NCBI GenBank assembly: GCA_014084085.1
Contig: NPFB01000099.1
Coordinates: forward strand, 133,796-188,954
Length of the DNA: 55,159 nt
Origin: Hondaea fermentalgiana
Lineage: Eukaryota; Sar; Bigyra; Thraustochytrida; Thraustochytriidae
Direction of reading: 5' to 3'
Part shown: piece after piece, positions 29,519 through 38,246 of the stretch
How positions within the stretch are numbered: position 1 is the stretch's first letter
Layout of the letters: the number at the start of each line of letters is the position of its first letter
The notes under the pieces: model-generated
The model's database searches: none
Told to the model about the DNA's origin: nothing
Seen by the model: only the letters and a program-made list of their open reading frames with translations
Program-made: the position numbers and the translations under genes

Positions 29519-31017
29519 AGGACTGCCCGTGGCTATCGCACTCGATTGATCCTCCTCATGCCGGTTTGGTCTCCGCGAAAATGGGGTTCTTTGTACGAGG
29601 ATGAGGAGGGGGTGGGTGAGATGAGATGGTATGACCCTGTGCAGACACCAAGTTGGTTGCTTTCCTTTTCTAAAACTTTTTAATAGCACACTTGCGCCGC
29701 CAAGCAGCTATAGCTCAAAAGCGACCATTCTTCATTCATTTTCCCGGCCAACTCGCCAAACCAGCACGCGAACACGCCAGCACTGAGTCAGACCCTCCCG
29801 TGTCCAGCTTGCGGGCTGGTACGCCACAGCAGCAAGCAGCTTACCTGGCAACTGCAAGCATTGCTGGCGAATGTCGTCAAAGTCCCCAAGGCTCCGACCT
29901 GCGCTGATGAAAGTCCCAGATCGCCAACTTTTCCCGCTCGGCTCTCAACTGCCGTGACATCGCTCCTCTGCTACTGCATCGACCGACGCGACGACGCGCT
30001 CGCGGCGGTTGCGTCTCCAGCCCGCACCGTCAAAGACTCCGCACCTCCCTCCCCGCTCTCGGCGCTCTCGACGCGCACGCAAAGGCTCGCTTTCTGCGCG
30101 CCTTGTCAACGCGCGCGCGTCGCGCCCTGGCACCAATGACGACGATCCCGACGACGCCGACTCGAGCGCTCTCGCGGTCGAGGGCGCAGGCCCGAGTCCC
30201 CCCGCGCAGACGTGAGGCCGGGACTTCCGCCGCGCGAAGCTCCGCCCGCGGGTCGGTCGATCGCCGCCACGGCCGAAGTCCTTTGCCTCGAGGCGACGAA
30301 CCTGAGAGCGCCGCGTGTCCAGCTGCTGCAGCTGGCTGGCGGCAGAACGTCAAGAATGAGAGGCCGCAATGGAACCTAACCGGAACCGGAACGGAACCGG
30401 AACGGTCGCGGACTGAGGCACCTAATTCGCCTCCGCCCTCGTTGCGCCCCGAGTTAGGTAGTTAATTCAGGGGCCTCCGCGTCGGGGCTGGCCGGCGCGG
30501 GAATGGCCGCTGTCGCGCGGGGCGGAGTCGCCAAGCTTGCCTCTCGAGCTCTTAGGGGAAGATGTGCTGCGCGCGGTGCTGGCGGTGCGGGTTTTGGAAA
30601 GAAAGGAAAAGGGAATTCTTCGTCGCGCTGTATTGTAGTAGTACGTATACTAGTCTTTCAGCTTGTGGTTGAAGAAGTCCAGGCAAAAGACCGGTGCGAG
30701 ATCCACTGCAGAACCGCGGCGGATTTGTCTGGGCACAGAAGCAGATCGGCGGACGGCTTCCTGGCCTCGCGCACGCAAACACGACAGGCAGTCCAGCTCG
30801 CTGTCGAGCGCAAAGTAGTGACGGTGGCTGAGCCAGGAACCTGAAGGCTGCGCAACGGAAGCAAATCGCTAACCAACGAGAAGCGCCAGCAAACAAATAG
30901 CAATCGACGCGAGGAAACCAAGAAACAAACAAGCGAGCAAGAAAAGGAAAGGTCAGGAAACAAGCGAGAGCAACCATTGAGGGAGCGCAGCTAGTCGATA
31001 CTCAGGAAGGAGAAAAC
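29519..31017. other. Divergent region, prominin-like / ABC-F
   Basis: This 1.5-kb region carries CGGAAC-type tandem units at 30375-30405 and the palindrome-rich string GTAGTAGTACGTATACTAG (30635-30653). A 113-codon frame at 30503-30844 starts with a mitochondrial-presequence-like stretch (MAAVARGGVAKLASRALRG) but becomes composition-biased, so I do not call it. The last ~170 bp is A-rich and presumably the ABC-F leader. Confidence 0.45.
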
Positions 31018-32871
31018 ATGGTTAGCGAGCAAGCATTGTTGAGCGTGGAGTCTCCACAAGATCTTGACAGTTTCGATGAGCTCCCATCCGTGGCAAGCAA
31101 TGCCAGTTGCCAATTCAACGGGAAACAAATGAAACTCAGTCTCGGTACTCTGGAGTATCCAGGGCACGCTGGTGATCTCTTTACTGTAGAAAGCTGTGTT
31201 CTGGAGACCGGCGCAATCTATGGACTTGTAGGCCCCAACGGCGTGGGAAAGAGTTCTTTTGCCAAGCTTTTGACCTCCAAAACACTCCCAGGCTTCCCTT
31301 CGTCAATCTCTACGTGCTATTTGGACTCGTGCTCACGAGAAGGATCCAACAAGGAAATGCAACTCGACCCCCGCGCAATGCTTGAAACCGCCATTAAAGA
31401 TCGCTGCAAAGATCTGGGTGACCAGGTTCAGGCCTTGGAAGCTGCGCTAGATAACGACGTCGGTGCAGAGGAGGCAGAGGTGTTGGCTGCAAGGCTAGGC
31501 GAGCTATGCGAGCAAGAGGATGATCTTTTGGCGTCGGGTTCGCAAGAGATTGCGAGCGTTCTTGAAGACCTTGGCTTTGCCGCGGCTGGGCTTTTGGAAA
31601 CACCCGTGGCGCAACTGTCGAGTGGATGGCGGTATAAGGCACGTCTTGCCAAGGCTTTGCTGGCGCACGCCGACCTTTTGGTGCTGGATGAGCCTTCCTT
31701 TCTCGATGCCCGTTCAACGGATTGGCTCATTTCGCGCACAAAAGAAGTGGCTGCCAAGGGAGCAATCGTTTGTCTTATTTCACACAAAGAAAGTCTGCTC
31801 GAAGCACTCGCGAACAGGATTCTTTTCATCAGCGCGAGCAAGACGCTCGAAACGTACAATTGCGGATACGAAGTATTTCGCGGTGTGCGAAGCAACGAGG
31901 TGACTTCGGCGACCCGCGAAGAGGCAAAGGGTCGACAGTCACGAGAGCACGCGGAGCATGCGCTCAAGACAGCAAAGAAGCGAGTCGCCAAGGGCGCCAA
32001 AAACTACCACAAGGTTGTTGGCGCTGGCGAGGATCGGCGCTGGATCAAGGGCAAGTGCAAGGAGGCCAAACAAAAGGCTGCGAGGAGCATTGGCGCCAAG
32101 GTGAAACAGCTCGAAAAGGAGACGGAGCGTCTCGAGGAGCTTGCCAAGGCAGCGACGGAACACCGTACCCAAGCGATTTCTCTCTCGGGAAGCGCATGGT
32201 CACCCATGCAGCAAATGGTGTCTCTTCAGGATGTACATTTTGGCTATCGCCCAGACGAACCCGTCTTGCGCGATGTTTCGCTTGCAATTTATGGCGGAGA
32301 TCGTATCGTTCTGACGGGCGCAAATGGCGAGGGCAAGAGCACGCTTCTGAAACTCGTGTATGGTGATGTCGACCCTTTAGAAGGCAATGTATCGCGCGCG
32401 AGTGGGCAGCACATTGCGTATTTCCCTCAGGACGCGCTGGAGCAACTTGTAGTGAAGCATGGAGGCGAGTCTGCCACGCGACTTTTGCAAGCACAGCTGA
32501 AGACCACGGGTGAGGTTTCCGACATGGATGCCCGAGTAGCTTTGGGTGCCTTTGGCATCAAGGGTGACCTTGCCTTGCGGCCAATTCGGACCTTGTCTGC
32601 GGGACAGCGAACACGTTTGTATTTGGCGCTTCTCTTTTCTCGCAAGGGCGCCAAGCCCTCGCTACTCGTGCTTGACGAGGTGGAGAACCTAGACGCGGAG
32701 ACGACGGAGGCGCTCATGACCAGTCTTGCAGACTTTCCCGGCGCGGTGCTCTGCGTGACACACGATTCTACGCATTCTGCGTTTTTGCGACCGCGACAGG
32801 TCTGGCATGTGCAAGGCGGTCACGTGGGCGTTACGCTTACGGAGCACCTGGCGCAGGACCCCAGCGTCTGA
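31018..32871 (+). CDS. Divergent ABC-F ATPase
   Basis: This 617-residue soluble protein has two ABC domains and no membrane spans. NBD1 has Walker A GPNGVGKSS (from ~72), signature LSSGWRYKARLAKAL and Walker B LLVLDEPSFLD. NBD2 has Walker A GANGEGKST (from ~434), signature LSAGQRTRLYLAL and Walker B LLVLDEVENLD. A long charged helical linker (~305-385) sits between them, as in ABC-F translation factors. Both catalytic Glu are present, but the family's usual EPTNHLD is altered in both halves. ABC-F proteins act on ribosomes (eEF3, GCN20, ABCF1-3 groups); this one does not obviously fit a standard subgroup. The ATG at 31018 has an A-rich leader. Confidence 0.92.
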   Translation: MVSEQALLSVESPQDLDSFDELPSVASNASCQFNGKQMKLSLGTLEYPGHAGDLFTVESCVLETGAIYGLVGPNGVGKSSFAKLLTSKTLPGFPSSISTCYLDSCSREGSNKEMQLDPRAMLETAIKDRCKDLGDQVQALEAALDNDVGAEEAEVLAARLGELCEQEDDLLASGSQEIASVLEDLGFAAAGLLETPVAQLSSGWRYKARLAKALLAHADLLVLDEPSFLDARSTDWLISRTKEVAAKGAIVCLISHKESLLEALANRILFISASKTLETYNCGYEVFRGVRSNEVTSATREEAKGRQSREHAEHALKTAKKRVAKGAKNYHKVVGAGEDRRWIKGKCKEAKQKAARSIGAKVKQLEKETERLEELAKAATEHRTQAISLSGSAWSPMQQMVSLQDVHFGYRPDEPVLRDVSLAIYGGDRIVLTGANGEGKSTLLKLVYGDVDPLEGNVSRASGQHIAYFPQDALEQLVVKHGGESATRLLQAQLKTTGEVSDMDARVALGAFGIKGDLALRPIRTLSAGQRTRLYLALLFSRKGAKPSLLVLDEVENLDAETTEALMTSLADFPGAVLCVTHDSTHSAFLRPRQVWHVQGGHVGVTLTEHLAQDPSV

Positions 32872-33179
32872 AGAAAGAGACTCACCGTCATTAGGCTATG
32901 GCACACTGTAAAGGTGTAATAAGCCAGTTTTCATTGAGCAGTGACAGCATTTATTTCTTTCAATCGATCGTCCTCGGGTGCTACCCGCGATGACTTTGTG
33001 AGCTGGCTGAGTCCCAATCTGTGATGCAGTGCTGCGTCATGTATGTGTCATGACCCGAGACCTAGGCCTACCTAGAAAGATGGCGATGATGATGCGTGTT
33101 CTACTTGGCTTCGCACGACCGTAGATCACCCAAAGGTAGTAGCGAGTGAACTGATTGTGCAGTATAAGCCCGCACTTTG

Positions 33180-33198
33180 AAAGTCAAGAATTGACTTT
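33180..33198. promoter_or_regulatory. Inverted repeat upstream of BADH
   Basis: AAAGTCAA-gaa-TTGACTTT: perfect 8-bp arms with a 3-bp centre, about 220 bp upstream of the BADH ATG. TTGAC is the core of the W-box class of sites; whether any such factor acts here is unknown. Confidence 0.45.
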
Positions 33199-33211
33199 GT
33201 CATCGCCGCCG

Positions 33212-33231
33212 TGACAGTGATTGCGCTGTCA
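33212..33231. promoter_or_regulatory. Second inverted repeat upstream of BADH
   Basis: TGACAG-(8 bp)-CTGTCA, 13 bp downstream of the first inverted repeat. Confidence 0.35.
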
Positions 33232-33415
33232 AGTTCCGGTGGATGAATCGACCCGAGATCGACGCGCAAAGGCCGTCAGCGTGCGCGTTTACGGACCCTC
33301 GAGCGAGCAATACCGTACGATACGGGGAGTAGGTAAAACTTAGTAATGTTGTATTCCTGATCACCTGTGAGGCGCGGCAAACTGAGGCAAAATCAGAATC
33401 TTGCGTGTGATCAAG

Positions 33416-34921
33416 ATGGCGGCGCGCGTGAAGCTACCCGGGTCATGGCCGGCGCGACTGCAGTCGTGGGTGGGCGGCGCGTGGCGACCGTCCACGTCCG
33501 CGAGCGTGCAGACGCTGCCGGTGCACTGCTCGGCGTTGAACAAGACCTTGTGCGAATACGAGGTGGCAGGCACGGAAGACGTTGAGGAAGCCGTGCGCGT
33601 GGCGACCGCCGCGCAGCGCGAGTGGGCGCGCTGGGCGCCGGCAGAGCGCGGGCGCGTACTGCGGCGCGCGGCGGACATTCTCACGGAACGCAACGACGAG
33701 CTCTCTGCGCTTGAGGCGTTTGACACGTCGCGGCCTTTGCAAGAAACCCTCTACGTCGATATCGTGAGCGCGCGTGATGCGCTCGAATACTATGGCGGCC
33801 TCGCGGCGACAATCGGCGGCGAGATGATCCAGCAACCAAACCAGAGCTGGGCATACACGATCCGCGAGCCTCTGGGCGTGACGTGTGGCATTGGAGCGTG
33901 GAACTACCCGATGCAGAGCGCCGGCTGGAAAGCAGCCCCTGCGCTGGCGTGCGGCAATGCTATCCTCTTCAAGCCGGCTGAGGATACGCCTCTGACTGCG
34001 CTGGCCCTGGGCGAGGTTCTTCGCGAGGCAGGTCTTCCGGACGGACTCTACAATGTCATGTTGGGAGCTGGCGAGACAGGACAGCTCCTGACCCGCCACC
34101 CAGGAATTTCCAAGGTTTCTTTTACCGGCTCGGTGCCCACGGGCAAGGCCATTTGCCGCGACGCTGCAGACTCGCTGAAAAAGGTGCAAATGGAGCTGGG
34201 CGGTAAGTCTCCGCTCATCATTTTTGAGGACACTGATCTTGACGAGGCCGTCTCTGCCACAATGTTGGCCAACTGGTATTCGAACGGCGAGGTTTGCTCG
34301 AACGGAACTCGGGTGTTCGTGCAGGCGTCCATCAAGGATCGTTTTCTGGACGAGCTTGTCCGACGCACGGGCAAAATCAAGCTTGGCGACCCCCTCGATA
34401 TGGAGACGCAAATGAGTGCGCTCATCAATGAGAAGCACTTTGCCAAGGTCATGAGCTATATTGAAAAGGGCCAGGCCGAAGGCGCGCGTTTGGTGATGGG
34501 CGGCGAGCGCGTCAGTGTCGAGGGGGATTGCGCGGCGTCCGCGTGTTTCATGACGCCGGCCATTTTTGATAACTGCACGGACGACATGTCAATTGTGCGA
34601 GAGGAGATCTTTGGTCCCGTGGCATCTATTCTTACATTCGAGACCGAAGAGGAGGTGGTGCGGCGCGCCAATGACACCGACTTCGGACTCTCCGCAGGTG
34701 TTTTTACCAATGATATTCGTCGTGCGCACCGCGTTATTCGCGAGGTCAAGGCCGGCACGACTTGGATCAACAACTACAATTTGGCGCCTGCGGAAATTCC
34801 TTGGATCGGTCACAAGAGCTCGGGTATTGGCGGCTCCAATGGAACCCTTGGCATTGAAGATTGGACGCAAATCAAGTCCGTTTACGTTGAGATGGACAAG
34901 GTTGATTGCCCGTACGAATAA
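33416..34921 (+). CDS. BADH: Betaine-aldehyde dehydrogenase (ALDH9/BetB type)
   Basis: This 501-residue NAD-dependent aldehyde dehydrogenase would oxidise betaine aldehyde (or other aminoaldehydes) to the acid, yielding the osmolyte glycine betaine. The cofactor and catalytic residues are clear: MELGGKSPLII with E260, and GEVCSNGTRVFV with the nucleophile C294. FTGSVPTGK is the NAD-binding turn, and EIFGPVASILTF lies near the end. The stretch ending in HKSSGIGGSNG resembles BetB enzymes. It starts at the ATG at 33416 (AAGATGGCG); a TTG five codons upstream is rejected. The N-terminus is basic and amphipathic enough that mitochondrial targeting is possible. Aldehyde dehydrogenase assignment is certain; substrate assignment is by subfamily resemblance. 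Confidence 0.93.
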   Translation: MAARVKLPGSWPARLQSWVGGAWRPSTSASVQTLPVHCSALNKTLCEYEVAGTEDVEEAVRVATAAQREWARWAPAERGRVLRRAADILTERNDELSALEAFDTSRPLQETLYVDIVSARDALEYYGGLAATIGGEMIQQPNQSWAYTIREPLGVTCGIGAWNYPMQSAGWKAAPALACGNAILFKPAEDTPLTALALGEVLREAGLPDGLYNVMLGAGETGQLLTRHPGISKVSFTGSVPTGKAICRDAADSLKKVQMELGGKSPLIIFEDTDLDEAVSATMLANWYSNGEVCSNGTRVFVQASIKDRFLDELVRRTGKIKLGDPLDMETQMSALINEKHFAKVMSYIEKGQAEGARLVMGGERVSVEGDCAASACFMTPAIFDNCTDDMSIVREEIFGPVASILTFETEEEVVRRANDTDFGLSAGVFTNDIRRAHRVIREVKAGTTWINNYNLAPAEIPWIGHKSSGIGGSNGTLGIEDWTQIKSVYVEMDKVDCPYE

Positions 34922-35322
34922 CTGCGTGAGTGGGTGAAGGAGCGAGTGAGCGAGTGAGTGAAGAAGTGGAGTGACCTCCATTGCGAGCCAACATCCCCCC
35001 TCTCTTTCTCCCCTCGCCTCCAAATATAAAAAATAAAGAAAGTAACGTGAACTCGTCTGTGTTTGTGAATGAGTGAAGGTGATCTGTGAGAACTGTAAAT
35101 CTGGAGATGGTGGTCGGCCTGTTGTGCCAACAAAGTACCCAAGTGTGAGGAAGCCTATACGTCCACATCAAGAAAGGAAGAGGGAGAAGGGGGATCAGCC
35201 TCTGCGTTTGATCGTCTCTTTAGCAAAAGTTCAATAATGGCAAGATTGGGAAAAAGGATTGGCAACAAACCGTAATCGTCCTCAAATCGCTGATAATAAC
35301 CTACTCTCACGCACGCGTGAAT
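34922..35322. other. Convergent spacer BADH / RPS2
   Basis: This 401-bp spacer contains GAGTGAGC-type tandem units just after the BADH stop and an AATAAA at 35032-35037. No ORF was recognised. Confidence 0.5.
35032..35037 (+). terminator. Candidate polyadenylation signal for BADH
   Basis: AATAAA about 110 bp after the BADH stop, in an A-rich context. Poly(A) signals are not established for this organism, so this is a guess by analogy. Confidence 0.3.
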
Positions 35323-36123
35323 TTAGGCCTTGGCGGTGGCCGTCTTCTTGAGGAAGTCAGAGTGCTCCTGCATGGGGCTGCGGCCGAGGGCGCGCGGGGC
35401 CCAGAGCTCGGGGCTGAGGAAGCCGTAGGACTTGGCAAGGGCCTGGTAGAGAGCCTTGACGAAGTTGGTGGTGGTACGGGTGTGGCCAGAACTGGAAGTG
35501 TAGACGTCCTGGATGCCGGCCATGCCGAGGATCTTCTTGGCGACAGGCGAGGCGCAGAGACCGGTACCACGGGGGGCAGGGATGAGGCGGGTGCGCACGG
35601 AGCCGCACTTGCCGGTGAGCTTGCAGGACACAGTGTGGGGCTTGCCGACCTTGTTACCCCAGTAGCCGCGGCGAATGGGAGCGACGTTGACCTTGGCGTT
35701 CTTGAGGGCGCCCTGAATTGCGTTGGCGACTTCGGAGGCGACCTTGGAACCGAGGCCGAGGTGGCCGTTGCCATCACCGACGGCGACGAAGGCCTTGAAG
35801 CGCGTGCGCTGGCCGGCGGTGGTCTGCTTCTGGACGGGAACGATCTTCATGACCTCGTCCTTGAGGACATCCTCGGGGAAGAAGGCCTCGATGATCTCAG
35901 GCTCCTTGACGGGGAGGCTGTACAGGAAGATCTCCTCGATCGACTTGAACTTGCCCTCCTTTACCAGGCGGCCGAGCTTGGTCACGGGGACCCAGGCCTC
36001 CTTCTCACCGCGGCGACCGCGTCCACGGCCACGGCCACGGCCACGACCACGGCCGCGTCCACGGCCGCGGCCGAAGCCACCACGGCCGCGCTCGCCTTCG
36101 GCAGCAGGGGGAGCAGCTTCCAT
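35323..36123 (-). CDS. RPS2: Cytosolic small-subunit ribosomal protein uS5 (RPS2)
   Basis: This 266-residue 40S protein has an N-terminal Gly-Arg repeat tract (RGRGRG, the usual RPS2 RGG-like methylation region). The family core follows: [18 protein letters not shown], then [20 protein letters not shown] with the uS5 double-stranded RNA-binding fold, then [19 protein letters not shown]. The C-terminus reads [19 protein letters not shown]. It takes part in decoding-site architecture and mRNA entry. The ATG at 36123 is the first in frame; the upstream 26 codons begin at TTG. It is divergent from the MetF-like gene. Confidence 0.98.
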   Translation of the reverse strand: MEAAPPAAEGERGRGGFGRGRGRGRGRGRGRGRGRGRRGEKEAWVPVTKLGRLVKEGKFKSIEEIFLYSLPVKEPEIIEAFFPEDVLKDEVMKIVPVQKQTTAGQRTRFKAFVAVGDGNGHLGLGSKVASEVANAIQGALKNAKVNVAPIRRGYWGNKVGKPHTVSCKLTGKCGSVRTRLIPAPRGTGLCASPVAKKILGMAGIQDVYTSSSGHTRTTTNFVKALYQALAKSYGFLSPELWAPRALGRSPMQEHSDFLKKTATAKA

Positions 36124-36202
36124 TGTGCTGTTTGCTTGTGTTGCGAGTCTGCGCCATCCAAGTTCATCATTCACCCACGCGTATCGACGTCGTCGAGACA
36201 AA

Positions 36203-36229
36203 TCAGTCAGTCAGTCAGTCAGTCAGTCA
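36203..36229. repeat. TCAG tetranucleotide repeat
   Basis: Nearly seven perfect TCAG units, 80-106 bp upstream of the RPS2 start codon. Confidence 0.9.
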
Positions 36230-36833
36230 TTTGTTCATGTGATCCTTTTCGCTAACGCAGGCATCAACGATCTCCGCGCTCATGCGAGCGTCCTTCCTCC
36301 TCCCTCTTCTGCATTTCCTCCCCTCGAGGAGCTCGACGTTTTCTTTCCTCGCCACCCGCCCAGCCTCGAGCCATGCCCGTCATCGGGTCAGCATCATCCT
36401 CGCTCCATCCCGCTCGACGTCGTCGCCGCCTTCGTCGGCGCGCGGCCTTCTCCCGCGGGCCCGCGCGTCCGCCCTCCGGCCGCCGCCGCTCCTCCCGCTC
36501 GCGCTCCTCGCCGGCGCCCTCCGCCACGTACGCGTGCTCTTCGTTGCCAGACTGATCGAGCTCGCCCTGCGCGGTCTCCAATGGCTGGGCGCCGCTGCTT
36601 TCCCCCTGCTTTCTGCCCTCCCTGCTTGCCCCCTTCTCCCCTCTCTGTCCCGGCCTCGCCTCTCTCTCTCTCTCTCCCCTTGCCCTTGCTTGCCGCCCTC
36701 TTCCCGCCAGTGGTTTCCCGCCGCGCCTTTGCCGCACTTGCGCCGCGCCATTCTCCACTTGCGCCGCGCCTTTACCCACTTGCGCGCCCCACGACGCGCC
36801 CGCGCACCCGCACCCGCGCCGCAACACAGGATA

Positions 36834-36850
36834 CCCTAACCCTACAGGGT
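36834..36850. promoter_or_regulatory. Telomere-like box with adjoining inverted repeat
   Basis: CCCTAACCCTA contains almost two CCCTAA telomeric units. It overlaps the inverted repeat ACCCT-AC-AGGGT (36839-36850). It lies about 100 bp upstream of the MetF-like start and 710 bp upstream of RPS2. Confidence 0.35.
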
Positions 36851-36950
36851 GCGCGAGGGGGGGGTGTGCGCGCGGGAGAAGGGGTGCGCGAGGCGGGGAC
36901 AGGGGTGTGCGCGGCGATTGTGAGGCCGGGTTGAGTGAACGAGATGAGAG

Positions 36951-37922
36951 ATGGGAGGGAGAGGAGAGGGGCGAAAGATCCGAGTCATGACGATGAACGC
37001 GTTGGGACGGGGACGCGCCGCTGCGGCGACCGGGGCGGCGAGAAAATCCGGGACGACGGCGAGGGGAGGGACGAGAAGACTCGAGGTCACGCCGCGATGG
37101 GCGCTGCGGGAGGAAAACCTGGCCGAAGCGGGAAACAAGGCCTTTAGTGTGCCGTATTTACCGCCGCGTGAGGGCGAGTCCCACGCGCAAGCACGGGAAG
37201 CCGTCTTGGAGGCCTGTAGCCGACTCGTGGCTGCCAAGGCCTCGCGCGTGTGCTGCCATGTGCCTGCACGGCGATTTGCAGAAAGAGCAGAGCTGACAGA
37301 CTTTGCTCGCGCGCTCGCGGAAAGTGGCGTCACCGAAGTGCTCGCTCTGGCAGGCGATGGACCCGAACGAAGTCCCGCGTGCTACGACGCCAGTCATGTT
37401 CTCGAGACCCTCCTCGACGAACCTGGTGCCCAAGGTGCCCTTGAATGTATTGGCGTGGCCGCTTACCCAACAGGACATGCTATTGCCGAGGATAGTCAAC
37501 TTTGGCAAGCCTTGGAACGAAAAGCAGATCTTCTGAGCACGAGGAAGCCTGCCTCGCAAATTTTCGTTGCAACGCAACTCGGCCTGAGCACTAGCGCTCT
37601 TGTAGACTGGCACGAAAATTTACGAGTCAAGGTTCCCTTTCTGGCCAATGCAGAGCTTTGCGTGGGTGTATTTGGACTCGTGCCCGCATCGCGGACGCGG
37701 ACGCTTGCGAGACGTTTGGGATTTGGAAAAGGGCTTGTCGGTCTCATGGATAGTTTGCCGTCGGATTCGCTCATGAGTCGCGCGTCGGCGGAAATGCTGC
37801 GCTCTGCAGCACTTCCTGAGGCCGTCTCCTTACATATTTCCACATTTGATACAAGAGTTCTTGCAGCGGATACATTCTGGGCAGAAAGGCTCCAGGACTA
37901 TGCTCAACATGGACGAGACTGA
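36951..37922 (+). CDS. MetF-like (methylenetetrahydrofolate reductase family) protein, altered catalytic position
   Basis: This 323-residue frame matches the MTHFR TIM-barrel in order. FSVPYLPPREGES corresponds to the first-strand SFEFFPPK motif. VCCHVPARRFAERAELTDFA precedes VLALAGDGPER, equivalent to the LRGD motif with its Asp. IGVAAYPTGHAIAED matches the IGVAGYPEGH motif, and QIFVATQLGLS matches the FIITQLFFD motif. The first ~45 residues are basic and Ala/Arg-rich, possibly an organelle targeting sequence; an alternative start is the ATG at 36987. In canonical MTHFR the Glu of SFEFFPP is the acid catalyst; here that position is Pro68. The protein may therefore bind flavin or folate without the standard NAD(P)H-dependent reduction. 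Family placement is inferred from motif order. Confidence 0.75.
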   Translation: MGGRGEGRKIRVMTMNALGRGRAAAATGAARKSGTTARGGTRRLEVTPRWALREENLAEAGNKAFSVPYLPPREGESHAQAREAVLEACSRLVAAKASRVCCHVPARRFAERAELTDFARALAESGVTEVLALAGDGPERSPACYDASHVLETLLDEPGAQGALECIGVAAYPTGHAIAEDSQLWQALERKADLLSTRKPASQIFVATQLGLSTSALVDWHENLRVKVPFLANAELCVGVFGLVPASRTRTLARRLGFGKGLVGLMDSLPSDSLMSRASAEMLRSAALPEAVSLHISTFDTRVLAADTFWAERLQDYAQHGRD

Positions 37923-38246
37923 GAAGACATTTGCGGAAGCACGATAGACTTGACTTGAAAGTTAAGAACATTGAGAACGAGTGCGCTCTCGCAATTCCAA
38001 AATGATGACTGTCCATCACATAGACATTATGTTCTGGGTGAGAATGAGGAGGTTCTCACCAAAGCTCAAAAATCAATTGCACCTCTACGTAGGCAATTTT
38101 CAGTTTATGAGGGAAACAAAAGAAAAGAAAAAGATGGAATGGGACAATCAATCACACTGTCCTGATTTGCTGACGCCGCAGAAAGAAGCAAGAAAGTTCT
38201 GAAAAGCAAAAGTACATTTCCTACATTTTTCTATTTTATGCATTGA
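37923..38246. other. Convergent spacer MetF-like / S74 protein
   Basis: This 324-bp A-rich spacer contains the palindrome CTACGTAG at 38085-38092. No gene was seen. Confidence 0.5.

Larger units (their letters stand above)
32872..33415. promoter_or_regulatory. Spacer and BADH upstream region
   Basis: This 544-bp region has CCTAGGCCTACCTAG at 33061-33075 and, closer to BADH, two inverted repeats listed separately. No ORF was recognised. Confidence 0.5.
36124..36950. promoter_or_regulatory. Divergent region RPS2 / MetF-like
   Basis: This 827-bp region begins next to RPS2 with a TCAG tetranucleotide repeat (36203-36229). It continues with pyrimidine-rich DNA (CT repeats around 36660-36676) and has CCCTAACCCTA at 36834-36844. 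CT-rich and telomere-like boxes are common near ribosomal-protein genes in other eukaryotes. Long frames across it are low complexity and I do not call them. Confidence 0.5.

Noticed and set aside
30503..30844. 113-codon frame with presequence-like start upstream of ABC-F
   Set aside because: Only the first ~35 residues look protein-like. The remainder has no recognisable pattern and could be an upstream ORF or chance.
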